This document shows positions 26,746 through 35,170 of a DNA stretch of 64,000 bases, in pieces (the first letter of the stretch is position 1; every line of letters starts with the position of its first letter). The stretch is taken from NCBI GenBank assembly GCA_016342415.1, contig JAEIOD010000015.1, forward strand, positions 1 to 64,000, in the 5' to 3' direction. Origin of the DNA: Clostridiales bacterium (GTDB lineage Bacteria > Bacillota > Clostridia > Peptostreptococcales > Acidaminobacteraceae). Below the pieces are notes generated by a model that was not told the origin of the DNA, did no database searches, and saw only the letters and a list, made by a program, of their open reading frames with translations. Position numbers and translations under genes: made by a program.

Positions 26746-28053
26746 ATGAAAGAAAAGAAAATGGGATTATCAACGAAGATATTTATCGGTTTAATCCTCG
26801 GTTTAATTACTGGACTAACAATGTATTTCCTAAAGAGTGCATTTGATTCCAGTAAGGCGGTATTATTTATTATTGACGACGTATTAATCGGTTTTTTATT
26901 TGAGTTAGTTGGTGGCATCTTCGTTAATGCCATCCGTATGATGATTGTACCACTTGTATTTGTATCATTAACATTAGGTGCAGCTTCAATGGGTGATGTA
27001 AAAAAATTAGGTCGAATCGGTGGAAGGACTATTGCTTTCTATTTAGTAACAACTGCAATCGCTATTACAATTGCAATCTTAGTTGCTACTATCGTCCAAC
27101 CGGGTGTTGGTACTACTATCAGCTTAGAAGGTTTAGAGTATACACCGAAGGAAGCTCCAAGTATTGCTTCTGTATTTGTTAGTATGGTACCGAGAAACCC
27201 AATTAGTGCTATGGCTAATGGTAACATGTTACAAATCATCGTATTTGCATTGCTTACTGGTACAGGTCTTACAATCTTAGGTGACAAAACTAAAAAAGTT
27301 TTAAACTTATTTGAAGAAGCAAATGTTTTAATCCTAAAATTAGTTGAAATGATTATGTTAATTGCACCATTTGGTGTATTTGCATTAATCGCTAAAACAA
27401 TGGCAACTTTGGGTTGGGAAATGATGCCTAAGCTAATTATGTACATGCTTTGTGTTGCAGGCGCATTATTAATCCATGCAGTCATTACTTATCAAGGATT
27501 CTTATATGCATTTACTAAATTGAATCCAATTCAATTCTTTAAAAACTTCTATCCAGCTATGACAGTTGCATTTTCAACTGCAAGTAGTTCAGCTACACTA
27601 CCTGTTACTATTGAAACTAGTGAAAAGAGATTAGGGGTTTCACCTAAAATCGCTTCATTCTGTTTACCACTTGGTGCAACAGTCAATATGGACGGTACTG
27701 CTATCATGCAAGGTGTTGCAACAGTATTTATTGCACAACTTTACGGTATGGATTTAGGTCTAATGGACTTTTTAACAGTTATCGTAACAGCTACATTGGC
27801 ATCAATCGGTACTGCTGGCGTTCCTGGAGTTGGACTATTAATGCTTTCAATGGTACTTGTCCAAGTTGGTTTACCAGTAGAAGGTATTGCAATTATTATC
27901 GGTATTGATAGAATCCTAGATATGTTAAGAACTGCTATTAACATAACTGGTGATGCATGTTGTACATTAATCGTTGCTAAATCTGAAGGTGAATTTGACG
28001 AGTCGATTTACTATGAAAATAGTGATAAAGATAAAGATGAGAAAGTTGCTTAA
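26746..28053 (+). CDS. Dicarboxylate/amino acid:cation symporter (DAACS family)
   Basis: A 435-residue membrane transporter of the glutamate/aspartate/dicarboxylate family. It has about eight helices plus re-entrant loops with the family motifs TASSSATLPVTIE (serine-rich hairpin, about 283), GATVNMDGTA (NMDGT, about 308) and the C-terminal DRILDMLRTAINITGDAC. The NMDGT motif binds the coupling ion. AAAGGGGG precedes the ATG. It is 102 bp after the BKACE gene and ends at a strong terminator. It is the likely uptake system for the amino acid handled by the preceding enzymes. Confidence 0.93.
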   Translation: MKEKKMGLSTKIFIGLILGLITGLTMYFLKSAFDSSKAVLFIIDDVLIGFLFELVGGIFVNAIRMMIVPLVFVSLTLGAASMGDVKKLGRIGGRTIAFYLVTTAIAITIAILVATIVQPGVGTTISLEGLEYTPKEAPSIASVFVSMVPRNPISAMANGNMLQIIVFALLTGTGLTILGDKTKKVLNLFEEANVLILKLVEMIMLIAPFGVFALIAKTMATLGWEMMPKLIMYMLCVAGALLIHAVITYQGFLYAFTKLNPIQFFKNFYPAMTVAFSTASSSATLPVTIETSEKRLGVSPKIASFCLPLGATVNMDGTAIMQGVATVFIAQLYGMDLGLMDFLTVIVTATLASIGTAGVPGVGLLMLSMVLVQVGLPVEGIAIIIGIDRILDMLRTAINITGDACCTLIVAKSEGEFDESIYYENSDKDKDEKVA

Positions 28054-28067
28054 TTACCCATATATCT

Positions 28068-28096
28068 AAAAAAGAGATCTAATCGATCTCTTTTTT
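28068..28096. terminator. Bidirectional terminator between the symporter and yaiI/yqxD-type genes
   Basis: Perfect 12-bp arms (AAAAAAGAGATC / GATCTCTTTTTT) with a 5-nt loop. The stop of the convergent gene lies inside. Confidence 0.9.
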
Positions 28097-28531
28097 ACAT
28101 TTTTGAACAAGCTTTTCTAATGTCGATTCAAAGAAAAGATCATCTTCTTTTTTTCTTTTAGAAGGACCTTTTGTTTTCCCTCCGGCTTTTCTGATATTCT
28201 TAGATACATGACGACGTAATAACAACATATCAATATTATCATTGTCATATATCATACCATTTTGATCTATTGCGTAACCACCCTTTGATAACACTAGACT
28301 GGCCAAGCCATAATCTTGAGTTATGACCAAATCGCCGACTTTCATCATACCAATGATTTTGAAATCTGCCGAGTCATATCCTTTATCTACCGTTACAACT
28401 TTTGCATATTTATCGTGTATCATATGATTTATATCAGAGACAATAATTGCATCAAGACCGTATTTTTTTGCTACTTTTACAGCTTCTTTTCTTACAGGAC
28501 AGCCATCTGCATCAACGATTAAAGTCATCAT
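28079..28531 (-). CDS. YaiI/YqxD (UPF0178, DUF188) family protein
   Basis: A 150-residue protein with the UPF0178 pattern: TLIVDADGCPVRKEA at the N-terminus, a central DKGYDSADFKI, GDLVITQDYGLASLVLSKG, and LLRRHVSKNIRKAGGKTKGP. Aspartates at the strand ends suggest a PIN/NYN-like nuclease fold, but no activity is established for the family. AGGAGG precedes the start. It overlaps a 49-codon small ORF that in turn overlaps the QueG-like gene, so all three are probably one transcript. Confidence 0.88.
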   Translation of the reverse strand: MMTLIVDADGCPVRKEAVKVAKKYGLDAIIVSDINHMIHDKYAKVVTVDKGYDSADFKIIGMMKVGDLVITQDYGLASLVLSKGGYAIDQNGMIYDNDNIDMLLLRRHVSKNIRKAGGKTKGPSKRKKEDDLFFESTLEKLVQKCKKEID

Positions 28532-28661
28532 GATTTACTCGTCCTCCTCTAGTATTAATTTCTATTCTCTTTAGTACAAGTAGTACTTTATTAAGTGTGT
28601 ATTGAAGGGAAATGAGTATTAAAAAAAATATAAAAACACCTACAATGATTAACATTTTCAT
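28512..28661 (-). CDS. 49-aa single-pass membrane protein, overlapping both neighbours
   Basis: A 50-codon frame (49 aa plus TGA). Its ATG overlaps the stop of the QueG-like gene by 4 nt (ATGA), and AGGAGAG lies about 9 nt before it. The last 20 nt overlap the start of the yaiI-type gene. Residues 3-19 are strongly hydrophobic (MLIIVGVFIFFLILISL), and a basic, polar tail follows (LKRIEINTRGGR). The architecture is that of a small membrane protein with N-out or signal-anchor topology. The ribosome binding site plus double coupling make translation plausible. No family is recognised. Confidence 0.6.
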   Translation of the reverse strand: MKMLIIVGVFIFFLILISLQYTLNKVLLVLKRIEINTRGGRVNHDDFNR

Positions 28662-29347
28662 AAACTAATTCTCTCCTTTCCTATTGGGCAAGATTTAACA
28701 CATATACCGCAAACTACACCTCTACCTATGTGTTTATAATGAGTTGACATGTGTGTACTGCATACTTTTGCATCAACTAGTTCATCTCTGTTATTTGATC
28801 CAGTCCAATTATTACCCACAAGGGCTATCGGCGGACATTTAGTCACACATATATTACAAGATCCACATTCTGATTTTAAAAACGGTTCATCAAAACCAAC
28901 CTCCATATTGGTTAAAATAGTACCCAGTCTAACTCGTGGTCCAAACTCAGGTGTTATCAAACAGGCATTTTTTCCAATCCATCCCATTCCAGCATGAGTT
29001 GCTGCTGTACGGTGTTGAAACACACCTGAATAATCATATCCTGGCTGATTGATAGATTGTGATGCAGGGATAGCAACCGCATGATAACCAAGACTTTGAA
29101 GCAACATGACAACTCTTAGAGTGACATGATCTATAAACGCATTAACTGATCGATAATGATGAAAGTAAGTATGAGTTGGTGCCTTATCTGATATTTCATT
29201 CATAATAGCATCAGAAAGCCTTATAGCAATAGAAATACCTGTGGTTAACTCTTTATATTGGATAGGCACTAAGCCCTTTAAATCGCCATATCCGTGTTTT
29301 GAAACACCTAATGATTCTATCAAATTCGATATTTTTTCTTGTGACAT
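28658..29347 (-). CDS. 4Fe-4S double-cluster protein, epoxyqueuosine reductase (QueG)-like
   Basis: A 229-residue iron-sulfur protein. Two ferredoxin-like cysteine clusters (CGSCNICVTKCPP at about 170-182 and CGICVKSCP near 215) sit behind a QueG-like N-terminal region with GMGWIGKNACLITPEFGPRVR. True QueG reduces epoxyqueuosine in tRNA and is about 300-380 residues. This protein is shorter and lacks the C-terminal HEAT repeats, so it may be a paralogue with another redox role. It is first in a unit with the 49-aa ORF and the yaiI-type gene. Confidence 0.8.
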   Translation of the reverse strand: MSQEKISNLIESLGVSKHGYGDLKGLVPIQYKELTTGISIAIRLSDAIMNEISDKAPTHTYFHHYRSVNAFIDHVTLRVVMLLQSLGYHAVAIPASQSINQPGYDYSGVFQHRTAATHAGMGWIGKNACLITPEFGPRVRLGTILTNMEVGFDEPFLKSECGSCNICVTKCPPIALVGNNWTGSNNRDELVDAKVCSTHMSTHYKHIGRGVVCGICVKSCPIGKERISL

Positions 29348-29471
29348 TCTGTACTCCTAATAATATTAATATTTTTTAAAACAACTAGTATAATCTAGAC
29401 AAATCTATTATAATCATACCATAAACTAATAAATGAAGATATTCATATCTTTCTTACAACTAAGGAGTGAC

Positions 29472-30005
29472 ATGTTTAATAATAATACAGAACTTGAAGT
29501 GCGAGATAAACTCACCATACTCATGTTAATCCATGAACTTGAAGTACCCCTAACTAACGAAGAAATTACAGAATTGGTACTTGATTCTGGGTTGATTAAT
29601 TATATTTCACTACAGCATTATATAACAGAACTTTGTGAATTAGCAATGCTTGAACGCATTCCAAAAGAAGGTAAACAACATTATTTGTTAACTGAAAACG
29701 GGCGTGTGGCATTAGATTTTTTTAGGGTGAGAATACCACCACATATTCAAGATAAAATTTCTAAAATCGTACTTAAATTTAAGAAAGCATTACCAGTTGA
29801 AACTCAAATACTTTCTGAATATGTAAAACTGAATAGCGAGGATTATGAAGTATCACTTAGCATTACCGAGAATAAACTTCCGATGATGTCTGTAAATATC
29901 CATGTGATGAGTGATAAACATGCCAAGAGATTATGTGAAAGATGGGACAGTAGTGCATCTGATTACTATGGCGATATACTGAGTTTATTGACAAATGAAA
30001 AATAA
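29472..30005 (+). CDS. DUF4364 family winged-helix regulator
   Basis: A 177-residue protein of a clostridial family with a winged-helix-like N-terminus. Residues about 9-75 read DKLTILMLIHELEVPLTNEE and end near HYLLTENGRVALDFF, and a C-terminal mixed domain follows. It resembles MarR/PadR-type regulators in layout, so it probably binds DNA, but no target is known. The ATG at 29472 follows AAGGAG; the frame upstream has no ribosome binding site. It is divergent from the QueG-like gene, whose promoter it could share. Confidence 0.82.
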   Translation: MFNNNTELEVRDKLTILMLIHELEVPLTNEEITELVLDSGLINYISLQHYITELCELAMLERIPKEGKQHYLLTENGRVALDFFRVRIPPHIQDKISKIVLKFKKALPVETQILSEYVKLNSEDYEVSLSITENKLPMMSVNIHVMSDKHAKRLCERWDSSASDYYGDILSLLTNEK

Positions 30006-30027
30006 AAAGACCCAAAGGGTCTTTTTT
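30004..30027 (+). terminator. Intrinsic terminator of the DUF4364 gene
   Basis: AAAAAGACCC / GGGTCTTTTT with a 3-nt loop and a T6 run, starting at the stop codon. Confidence 0.85.
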
Positions 30028-30120
30028 ACTGCAAGTTACGGAGATCGATAAGCGGATTAGTGAAAAGATTTCATAACTTAACAGATACTATTTAGACGCC
30101 TGTTAAGCAGAAAAGTTCCA

Positions 30121-30600
30121 TTAACCTTCTAATTCTTTCAAAGAACCAAAAGCTTCATTCATAAAGAAGTTAATCGTTTTATCATCAAAGTGGCTACCAT
30201 CGTGGACTTTACCAATCCTTTTAACGACACACTTCTTCTCACCTGGTATGATATTACCAATAATACGTGCTTCAACTATTTTTGATGTTTTATCGTATTC
30301 ACCGATTTCAACTTCTATTGCTTGTTCAAATCTTGTAAATTTCACAAAATTATCAAACATAGTAAATTTAACAATCATGCTGCCTTCACGAATCAGATGA
30401 ATTTTATTGTCAGAAACTATAATGATATCAGCTAAAGATGATTCTAGACCATTAAAATAGTCAACTATTAACTCCTGAGCAGCATCTAGCTGTGCCAATC
30501 TTGCTCTCTCTGAATCCAGTTCACTTAGTTTTTTTCGAAATAACTTCCCCAATTGATCTTGCAAATCTACTTTATAATCATAGAAAAAATGTTTAGACAT
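30121..30600 (-). CDS. Conserved-looking soluble protein of unknown function
   Basis: A 159-residue protein that I do not recognise. Residues 1-50 are helical and charged (LGKLFRKKLSELDSERARLA). The remainder is beta-rich with no signal peptide or membrane segment, so it is probably cytoplasmic. AAAGGAG precedes the ATG. It lies 56 bp after larC on the same strand and may be the last gene of the lar transcript. An 8-bp inverted repeat (CTTAACAG / CTGTTAAG) lies just downstream. No catalytic motif is visible. Confidence 0.65.
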   Translation of the reverse strand: MSKHFFYDYKVDLQDQLGKLFRKKLSELDSERARLAQLDAAQELIVDYFNGLESSLADIIIVSDNKIHLIREGSMIVKFTMFDNFVKFTRFEQAIEVEIGEYDKTSKIVEARIIGNIIPGEKKCVVKRIGKVHDGSHFDDKTINFFMNEAFGSLKELEG

Positions 30601-30656
30601 ATCACCATCTCCTTTTTTGTTTTTTTATAATATACCCTCTAATGATATTGAATAAT

Positions 30657-31876
30657 CTATATTAATAGTTCTTTTTCAATAAAGCTATTAATTATTTGAT
30701 ATACTGCAATAAGAGGCATCTCACTTTCTTTAGAGATTTTCTTCAATTCTTCATACTCAGGCGTAATTTTAACACAAACACCATCAATATAACCATACTT
30801 GAAGGTTAAAATTCCTAATGGTGATTCAATCATTTTGAATTCTCTATCTAATATTTTTCTTGACACAGGATATTTTCTAACACCAAACGTTGATGTTTCA
30901 GTAAGCAGAATATACTCTAAATGTTCTAAACTACTATCATGACATAACACTGTAATTTTAATTCCCGGTCTATTTTTTTTCATCTGAAGACTGGTATATG
31001 TCACATCTAGTGCACCCTCTGATAATAATTTATCCAATAAATAAGAATATATTTCGCCGTGCATATCATCAATATTACATTCTATAATCCACTTGCTATC
31101 ATTTAACGTTTTTTTTTTGCCAAGTTAACTCTAAGCAAGTTAGCTATTTCAAGATCTTTAGTGGCAATACCGTATCCAATTGTTTCAACAATCATTTCAG
31201 GTCTATCAATAAACTCACTTGCTAAAACTTTTATAATTGCCGCACCAGTTGGTGTTACCAATTCCGAACGTATCCCTTTAGAGTATATTGGTATATTCTT
31301 TAATATTTCAAGAGTCGCAGGAGCTGGTACAGGAATTTTGCCGTGATCACATTTTACAAATCCAGTGCCTACATGAATTGGAGACGCATAAATTTCATCA
31401 ACATCCAACATGTCTATTAACACCGCTGTGCCAACTATATCAATAATGGAATCAATTGCACCAACTTCATGAAAATGAACTTGATCAATAGAAACATTAT
31501 GAATTTTTGCTTCTGCTTTTGCAACTTCATTAAAAATATCCATACTTAAATGTTTTACACGTTCATTTAAAGTAGATGCTTCTATCAGCTCTTTTATCAT
31601 CCCATAATTTCTCTGTTGATCATGGTCATGGGAGTGATTATGATTGTGGGAGTGATCATGGTCGTGTGAGTGACTCCGATCCAGTATGACATCAAACTTC
31701 GTTCCAAAGATACCATTCTTACTCTTTTTACTTATTTCTATATGATAACCATCCAAATTCAATTTTTGAAGTTCTTGTTTAAAAACTTCAACATCGACTC
31801 CAAGATCTAGTAATGAACCAATTGTCATATCACCACTGATACCTGATAAGCATTCGAAATACAATATTTTACTCAT
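30657..31876 (-). CDS. larC: Nickel-pincer cofactor biosynthesis protein LarC, made by -1 frameshift on A10
   Basis: LarC inserts nickel into the pincer cofactor of lactate racemase-type enzymes. The first frame (31876-31103) encodes 257 residues with a His-rich metal-binding loop (HSHDHDHSHNHNHSHDHD, about 68-85). It stops at TAA two codons after a run of ten A (31109-31118 on the minus strand). The -1 frame entered at that run continues the family without a break (TLNDSKWIIECNIDDMHG, LQMKKNRPGIKI) to 30657, giving about 406 residues, a normal LarC length. The second half has no ribosome binding site or start of its own near the junction. Programmed frameshifting is reported for larC of Lactobacillus plantarum. 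It lies 1 nt after larB. Confidence 0.88.
31109..31118 (-). other. A10 slippery run in larC (recoding site)
   Basis: The zero frame reads GCA AAA AAA AAA CGT TAA. Slipping back one base after the third AAA gives ACG TTA AAT, which enters the frame of the C-terminal half. A AAA AAA is a classic -1 slippery heptamer, and A10 also permits transcriptional slippage. The segments ACTTGCT (upstream) and AGCAAGT (downstream) are complementary across the site. Confidence 0.75.
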
Positions 31877-31877
31877 A

Positions 31878-32636
31878 CTATCCTCTTTCTATTTGTCTGA
31901 TAATACTGCTTGCATTATAACCTGCACCAAAACCATTATCTATATTTACAACACTAATGCCACTAGCACAACTATTTAACATCGCTAAAAGTGACGCCAA
32001 ACCATTAAAATGAGCACCGTAACCAACACTTGTCGGTACCGCAATAACCGGTACATCAACAAGGCCACCTATTACACTTGGTAAAGCACCTTCCATACCT
32101 GCAACTGCGATAATTACACTACAATCATCCAATATTTCTCTTCTAGCCAGTAGTCTATGTATACCAGCAACACCCACATCATAAAGTCTTACAACTTGCG
32201 TCCCAAGAACTTCTGCTGTTAACGCTGCTTCTTCAGCAACTGCTATATCAGATGTACCACCTGTCGCAATCAATACTTTATGTTTGGATACTTTAAAAGG
32301 CTGTTGTCTAAAGATAAGAATCCTAGCTTGTTTATTATAGATAATATCATCATGCAACTCTTTAGTAGCTTCATAAACCGCTTCCGAAACCCTAGTTGCA
32401 AGGATGTTCACATCTTTTTCCAACATCGCTTTTACAATGCCAACAATATGTTCAATGGATTTTCCTTCACAATAAATAACCTCTGGATAACCTGTTCGAA
32501 TTTCTCTATGATGATCAATATTGGCATAACCCAAGTCTTGAAAGGGTAAATCTTTAAGAGCTGAAACGGCATCGTCAGTGTTTAGTTCTCCTTTTTGAAT
32601 ACTGTCTATAATCGATTTAATCTTCTTTTCGTACAT
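31878..32636 (-). CDS. larB: Nickel-pincer cofactor biosynthesis protein LarB
   Basis: A 252-residue carboxylase/hydrolase related to the PurE AIR-carboxylase fold. It carboxylates the pyridinium ring of nicotinic acid adenine dinucleotide and releases AMP. The C-terminal domain shows GGTSDIAVAEEAALTAE, VAGMEGALPSVIGGL, VPTSVGYGAHFNG and the terminal NIDNGFGAGYNAS, all typical of LarB. The start overlaps larE by 20 nt, and the stop lies 1 nt before larC, so the three are tightly coupled. Confidence 0.95.
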   Translation of the reverse strand: MYEKKIKSIIDSIQKGELNTDDAVSALKDLPFQDLGYANIDHHREIRTGYPEVIYCEGKSIEHIVGIVKAMLEKDVNILATRVSEAVYEATKELHDDIIYNKQARILIFRQQPFKVSKHKVLIATGGTSDIAVAEEAALTAEVLGTQVVRLYDVGVAGIHRLLARREILDDCSVIIAVAGMEGALPSVIGGLVDVPVIAVPTSVGYGAHFNGLASLLAMLNSCASGISVVNIDNGFGAGYNASSIIRQIERG

Positions 32637-33420
32637 GATTCATATTTCCTTTCTTATACCCTGACAAATCCAGAGAAACATATCTGAATCCAAATGATTT
32701 AAACGACTCATCCACTTCAGACATAAATGTTTCATCAAAGAATTTGCTTCTCTCATGAGGAGATACCTCTATACGTGCTAACTCCTCATGAACTCTAACA
32801 CGGTATTGTACAATACCTTTTGACATTAGAAATACTTCCGCTTGTTCTACCATTCGTAGTTTTTTTTCTGTAATTACTTGACCAGTTGGAATTCTGGTCG
32901 CTAAACATGCAAAAGCAGCCTTCTTCCAGGTCGGTAAATGATAAGCTTTTGATATATCTCTTATGGTCTGCTTGTCTAAACCTGCTTCCATCAAAGGACT
33001 TACTATATTCAATTCCTTTAAAGCTTTCATACCGGGTCTATAGTCACTTAGATCATCAGTATTAGATCCATCTGCTATTGTATCTATACCGTATTCTGAT
33101 GCAATCTGTTTAATTGTACCGAATATTTCTTTTTTACAATGATAACATCTCAGAGGATCATTTTTTACAAACTCCTCCATCGTAAAAGCATCTACAGAAT
33201 GTATAATATGTTTGATACCTATTTTTTTTGCCAATTCAACCGATTCTTCAATTTCATAACCGGCATGCATATTGCCATGAATTGTAATCGCAATAGCTTT
33301 ATCTCCTAATACTTCATATGCTGCTTTAGCTAAAAGTGTACTATCAACACCTCCTGAAAAGGCAACTGCAAGACTATCGTAACCTTCTAAAATATCCTTT
33401 AATGCTCTATGTGATTTCAT
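32617..33420 (-). CDS. larE: ATP-dependent sulfur transferase LarE
   Basis: A 267-residue PP-loop enzyme that adds sulfur to the LarB product. The PP-loop is FSGGVDSTLL (about 21-29). Cysteines are RCYHC (CxxC, about 109-112) and the one in FACLATRIPTG (about 168). The Lactobacillus enzyme uses a single sacrificial cysteine. Homologues with three cysteines, such as the Thermotoga one, bind a 4Fe-4S cluster, and the pattern here fits the three-cysteine class. Start ATG with TTAGGAG, 9 nt after the TauE-type permease gene. Confidence 0.93.
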   Translation of the reverse strand: MKSHRALKDILEGYDSLAVAFSGGVDSTLLAKAAYEVLGDKAIAITIHGNMHAGYEIEESVELAKKIGIKHIIHSVDAFTMEEFVKNDPLRCYHCKKEIFGTIKQIASEYGIDTIADGSNTDDLSDYRPGMKALKELNIVSPLMEAGLDKQTIRDISKAYHLPTWKKAAFACLATRIPTGQVITEKKLRMVEQAEVFLMSKGIVQYRVRVHEELARIEVSPHERSKFFDETFMSEVDESFKSFGFRYVSLDLSGYKKGNMNHVRKED

Positions 33421-33429
33421 ATGTCTCTC

Positions 33430-34152
33430 CTAAAACGCTGATATAAGGGTTAAAACACCCATTATAAATATAAGTCCCAACGTTATTTTTCTAAAAAGAT
33501 GATCTGGTAACTTATCACCTAAACCTATTCCTGTGAAAGTGCCAATTAAAAGAGCTGGTAATAGTTTCGCAGAATTTAACATCACTTCAGAGGTTAAAAA
33601 ACCATTCAATAAAAATATCGGAATTGAGAAAAAGTTCAATATCATAAAATAGGTTGCCAGTGTTTTTCTGAAATTCCCTTTATTAACTCCTTCATTACTA
33701 AGTAAAAGTATCACTGGAGGGCCACTAAGTGACGAAGCACCATTTAATATGCCACTCAATAAACCAGTTAATCCATATGCTATATTTTGATTCTTAAATT
33801 TAACCTTTAATCCAAAATTCATTGCTACTGAAGATATAATCACTATAAGGCCTACCGTTAGTTTAATCCACTCATCATCAACCACTTTCAAAGCATAGAT
33901 ACCCAACGGAATTGATATAAGACCAAAAGTGACCAAAATAATCATCTGTGTCTTATTAATTGTCCCCTTTAATTTCGTAAAAACAATAATGTTCAGTAAC
34001 AGACTAAAAACTACGAGCATTGGGACAATTTGATCTAAAGGCAAAATCAACGCCAACAGAGGTACTGCCAATAACGAAAATCCAAAACTTGTAATACCTT
34101 GGATCATAGCTGCTAAAACAATGATTATGAAACTCAATATAAATATCGCCAT
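33430..34152 (-). CDS. TauE/SafE (sulfite exporter-type) membrane permease
   Basis: A 240-residue integral membrane protein with about eight hydrophobic segments and the two-fold TauE/SafE pattern: GITSFGFSLLAVPLLALILP at the first helices and GLLSGILNGASSLSGPPVIL in the middle. Members move sulfur-containing or other organic anions. GAGGAGG precedes its ATG. As first gene of the lar unit it might supply or remove a sulfur compound or carry the racemase substrate, but this is guesswork from position. Confidence 0.85.
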   Translation of the reverse strand: MAIFILSFIIIVLAAMIQGITSFGFSLLAVPLLALILPLDQIVPMLVVFSLLLNIIVFTKLKGTINKTQMIILVTFGLISIPLGIYALKVVDDEWIKLTVGLIVIISSVAMNFGLKVKFKNQNIAYGLTGLLSGILNGASSLSGPPVILLLSNEGVNKGNFRKTLATYFMILNFFSIPIFLLNGFLTSEVMLNSAKLLPALLIGTFTGIGLGDKLPDHLFRKITLGLIFIMGVLTLISAF

Positions 34153-34179
34153 AATGCCTCCTCTAAAAAAAATTATAAC

Positions 34180-34217
34180 ATAAAAAATGATGTTAATTTT
34201 AATATTAACATCATTTT
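34180..34217 (-). terminator. Intrinsic terminator of the GNAT gene ahead of the lar unit
   Basis: A 14-bp perfect stem (AAAATGATGTTAAT / ATTAACATCATTTT) with a 6-nt loop, then more T on the minus strand. A TATAAT box lies just beyond, possibly the -10 of the permease-lar operon. Confidence 0.85.
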
Positions 34218-35107
34218 AGACTTTTTTTGTAAACATAGTCTGTCGAGACAGGACTGAAGCCAAGCGCCTTGTAAAACTCCTGATCCGAACCAACATAAAC
34301 CGCTGTTGCACCAAGGGCTTTAATCATATTGCATCCTCTGTTTATAGCAGCTTTTCCAAGACCTAGCCGTCTATGATCCTTATGCGTACCAACTGGTTCA
34401 AGTATACCTATTTGATTCTTTGAATCGTACCACATAGTTGCAAATCCCACTTCAACACCATCTTTTCCAATAGAAATATCAAACTCCGACTTGTAATCTG
34501 GCATGTAAGTCATCACCTCTAATCCTTGTGCTGCATTTAAAATTAACTGTTGATTTTCATAATAGCCAAATGCATAAGCATGTGCTTCAGCTTTCTCTTT
34601 AAAGTTGAAGTTGTTTACAAACGTATAAGATTCAGGCAAACTTTCATCTTCAATGTCAATTAACAACTTTTTCATAGTGACTTCTGACCATTCCACTTTT
34701 TCATAACCACGAGCAACAGCCTCTTCAATTAGAAGATTGGCTTCTGAAGGTAGTCTAAGTTGTACAAAGTCATGGGCACTACTTTTGATTAACTCTTCAA
34801 CATCATCAAACATCATTTTTTTTAATGTTTCATCAAGAGCAAAAGTTTTTATTTCGAAAAATGCCTCTCCTCTATTCTCACCTTCTGTTATCAGAACAGC
34901 TTCGAGAACATCGTCTTTTATGTACATCGTGATATCGTCTCTATATTTTGCTTCTGATACACCATTCATAATCCTAGAAACAGAGTAAGTAAAATTTAAC
35001 CGATCAATATGCCAGTTAACTTTTTCATCAAACAGTTTATAGGATTCTTGAATAAAATCTCTTATTAACCAGATATCATCTTTTTCACATTTTTTTCTTA
35101 TATACAT
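34211..35107 (-). CDS. GNAT-family N-acetyltransferase
   Basis: A 298-residue protein. The C-terminal GNAT domain (about 160-298) carries the acetyl-CoA loop HRRLGLGKAAINRG (R/Q-x-x-G-x-G/A type) preceded by GILEPVGTHKDH and followed by VYVGSDQEFYKALGF. The N-terminal half resembles a second, degenerate GNAT fold, so it may be a tandem acetyltransferase. The ATG at 35107 has GGGAGG 8 nt before it; the upstream in-frame ATG overlaps that site. The acceptor substrate is unknown. Confidence 0.85.
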   Translation of the reverse strand: MYIRKKCEKDDIWLIRDFIQESYKLFDEKVNWHIDRLNFTYSVSRIMNGVSEAKYRDDITMYIKDDVLEAVLITEGENRGEAFFEIKTFALDETLKKMMFDDVEELIKSSAHDFVQLRLPSEANLLIEEAVARGYEKVEWSEVTMKKLLIDIEDESLPESYTFVNNFNFKEKAEAHAYAFGYYENQQLILNAAQGLEVMTYMPDYKSEFDISIGKDGVEVGFATMWYDSKNQIGILEPVGTHKDHRRLGLGKAAINRGCNMIKALGATAVYVGSDQEFYKALGFSPVSTDYVYKKSLK

Positions 35108-35170
35108 AAAAACACCTCCCAATAATATTATACTGTAAAGATAATATTATCGAGTGGTGTCATTTAAATG

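Noticed and set aside
30657..31064. A separate 135-aa gene starting at ATG 31064
   Set aside because: No ribosome binding site precedes that ATG, and the same frame reads back to the A10 run with LarC-like sequence. It is the C-terminal half of LarC.
31620..31680. Short tandem repeat as a microsatellite or CRISPR-like array
   Set aside because: It encodes the in-frame His/Asp/Ser-rich metal loop of LarC, as known for the family.
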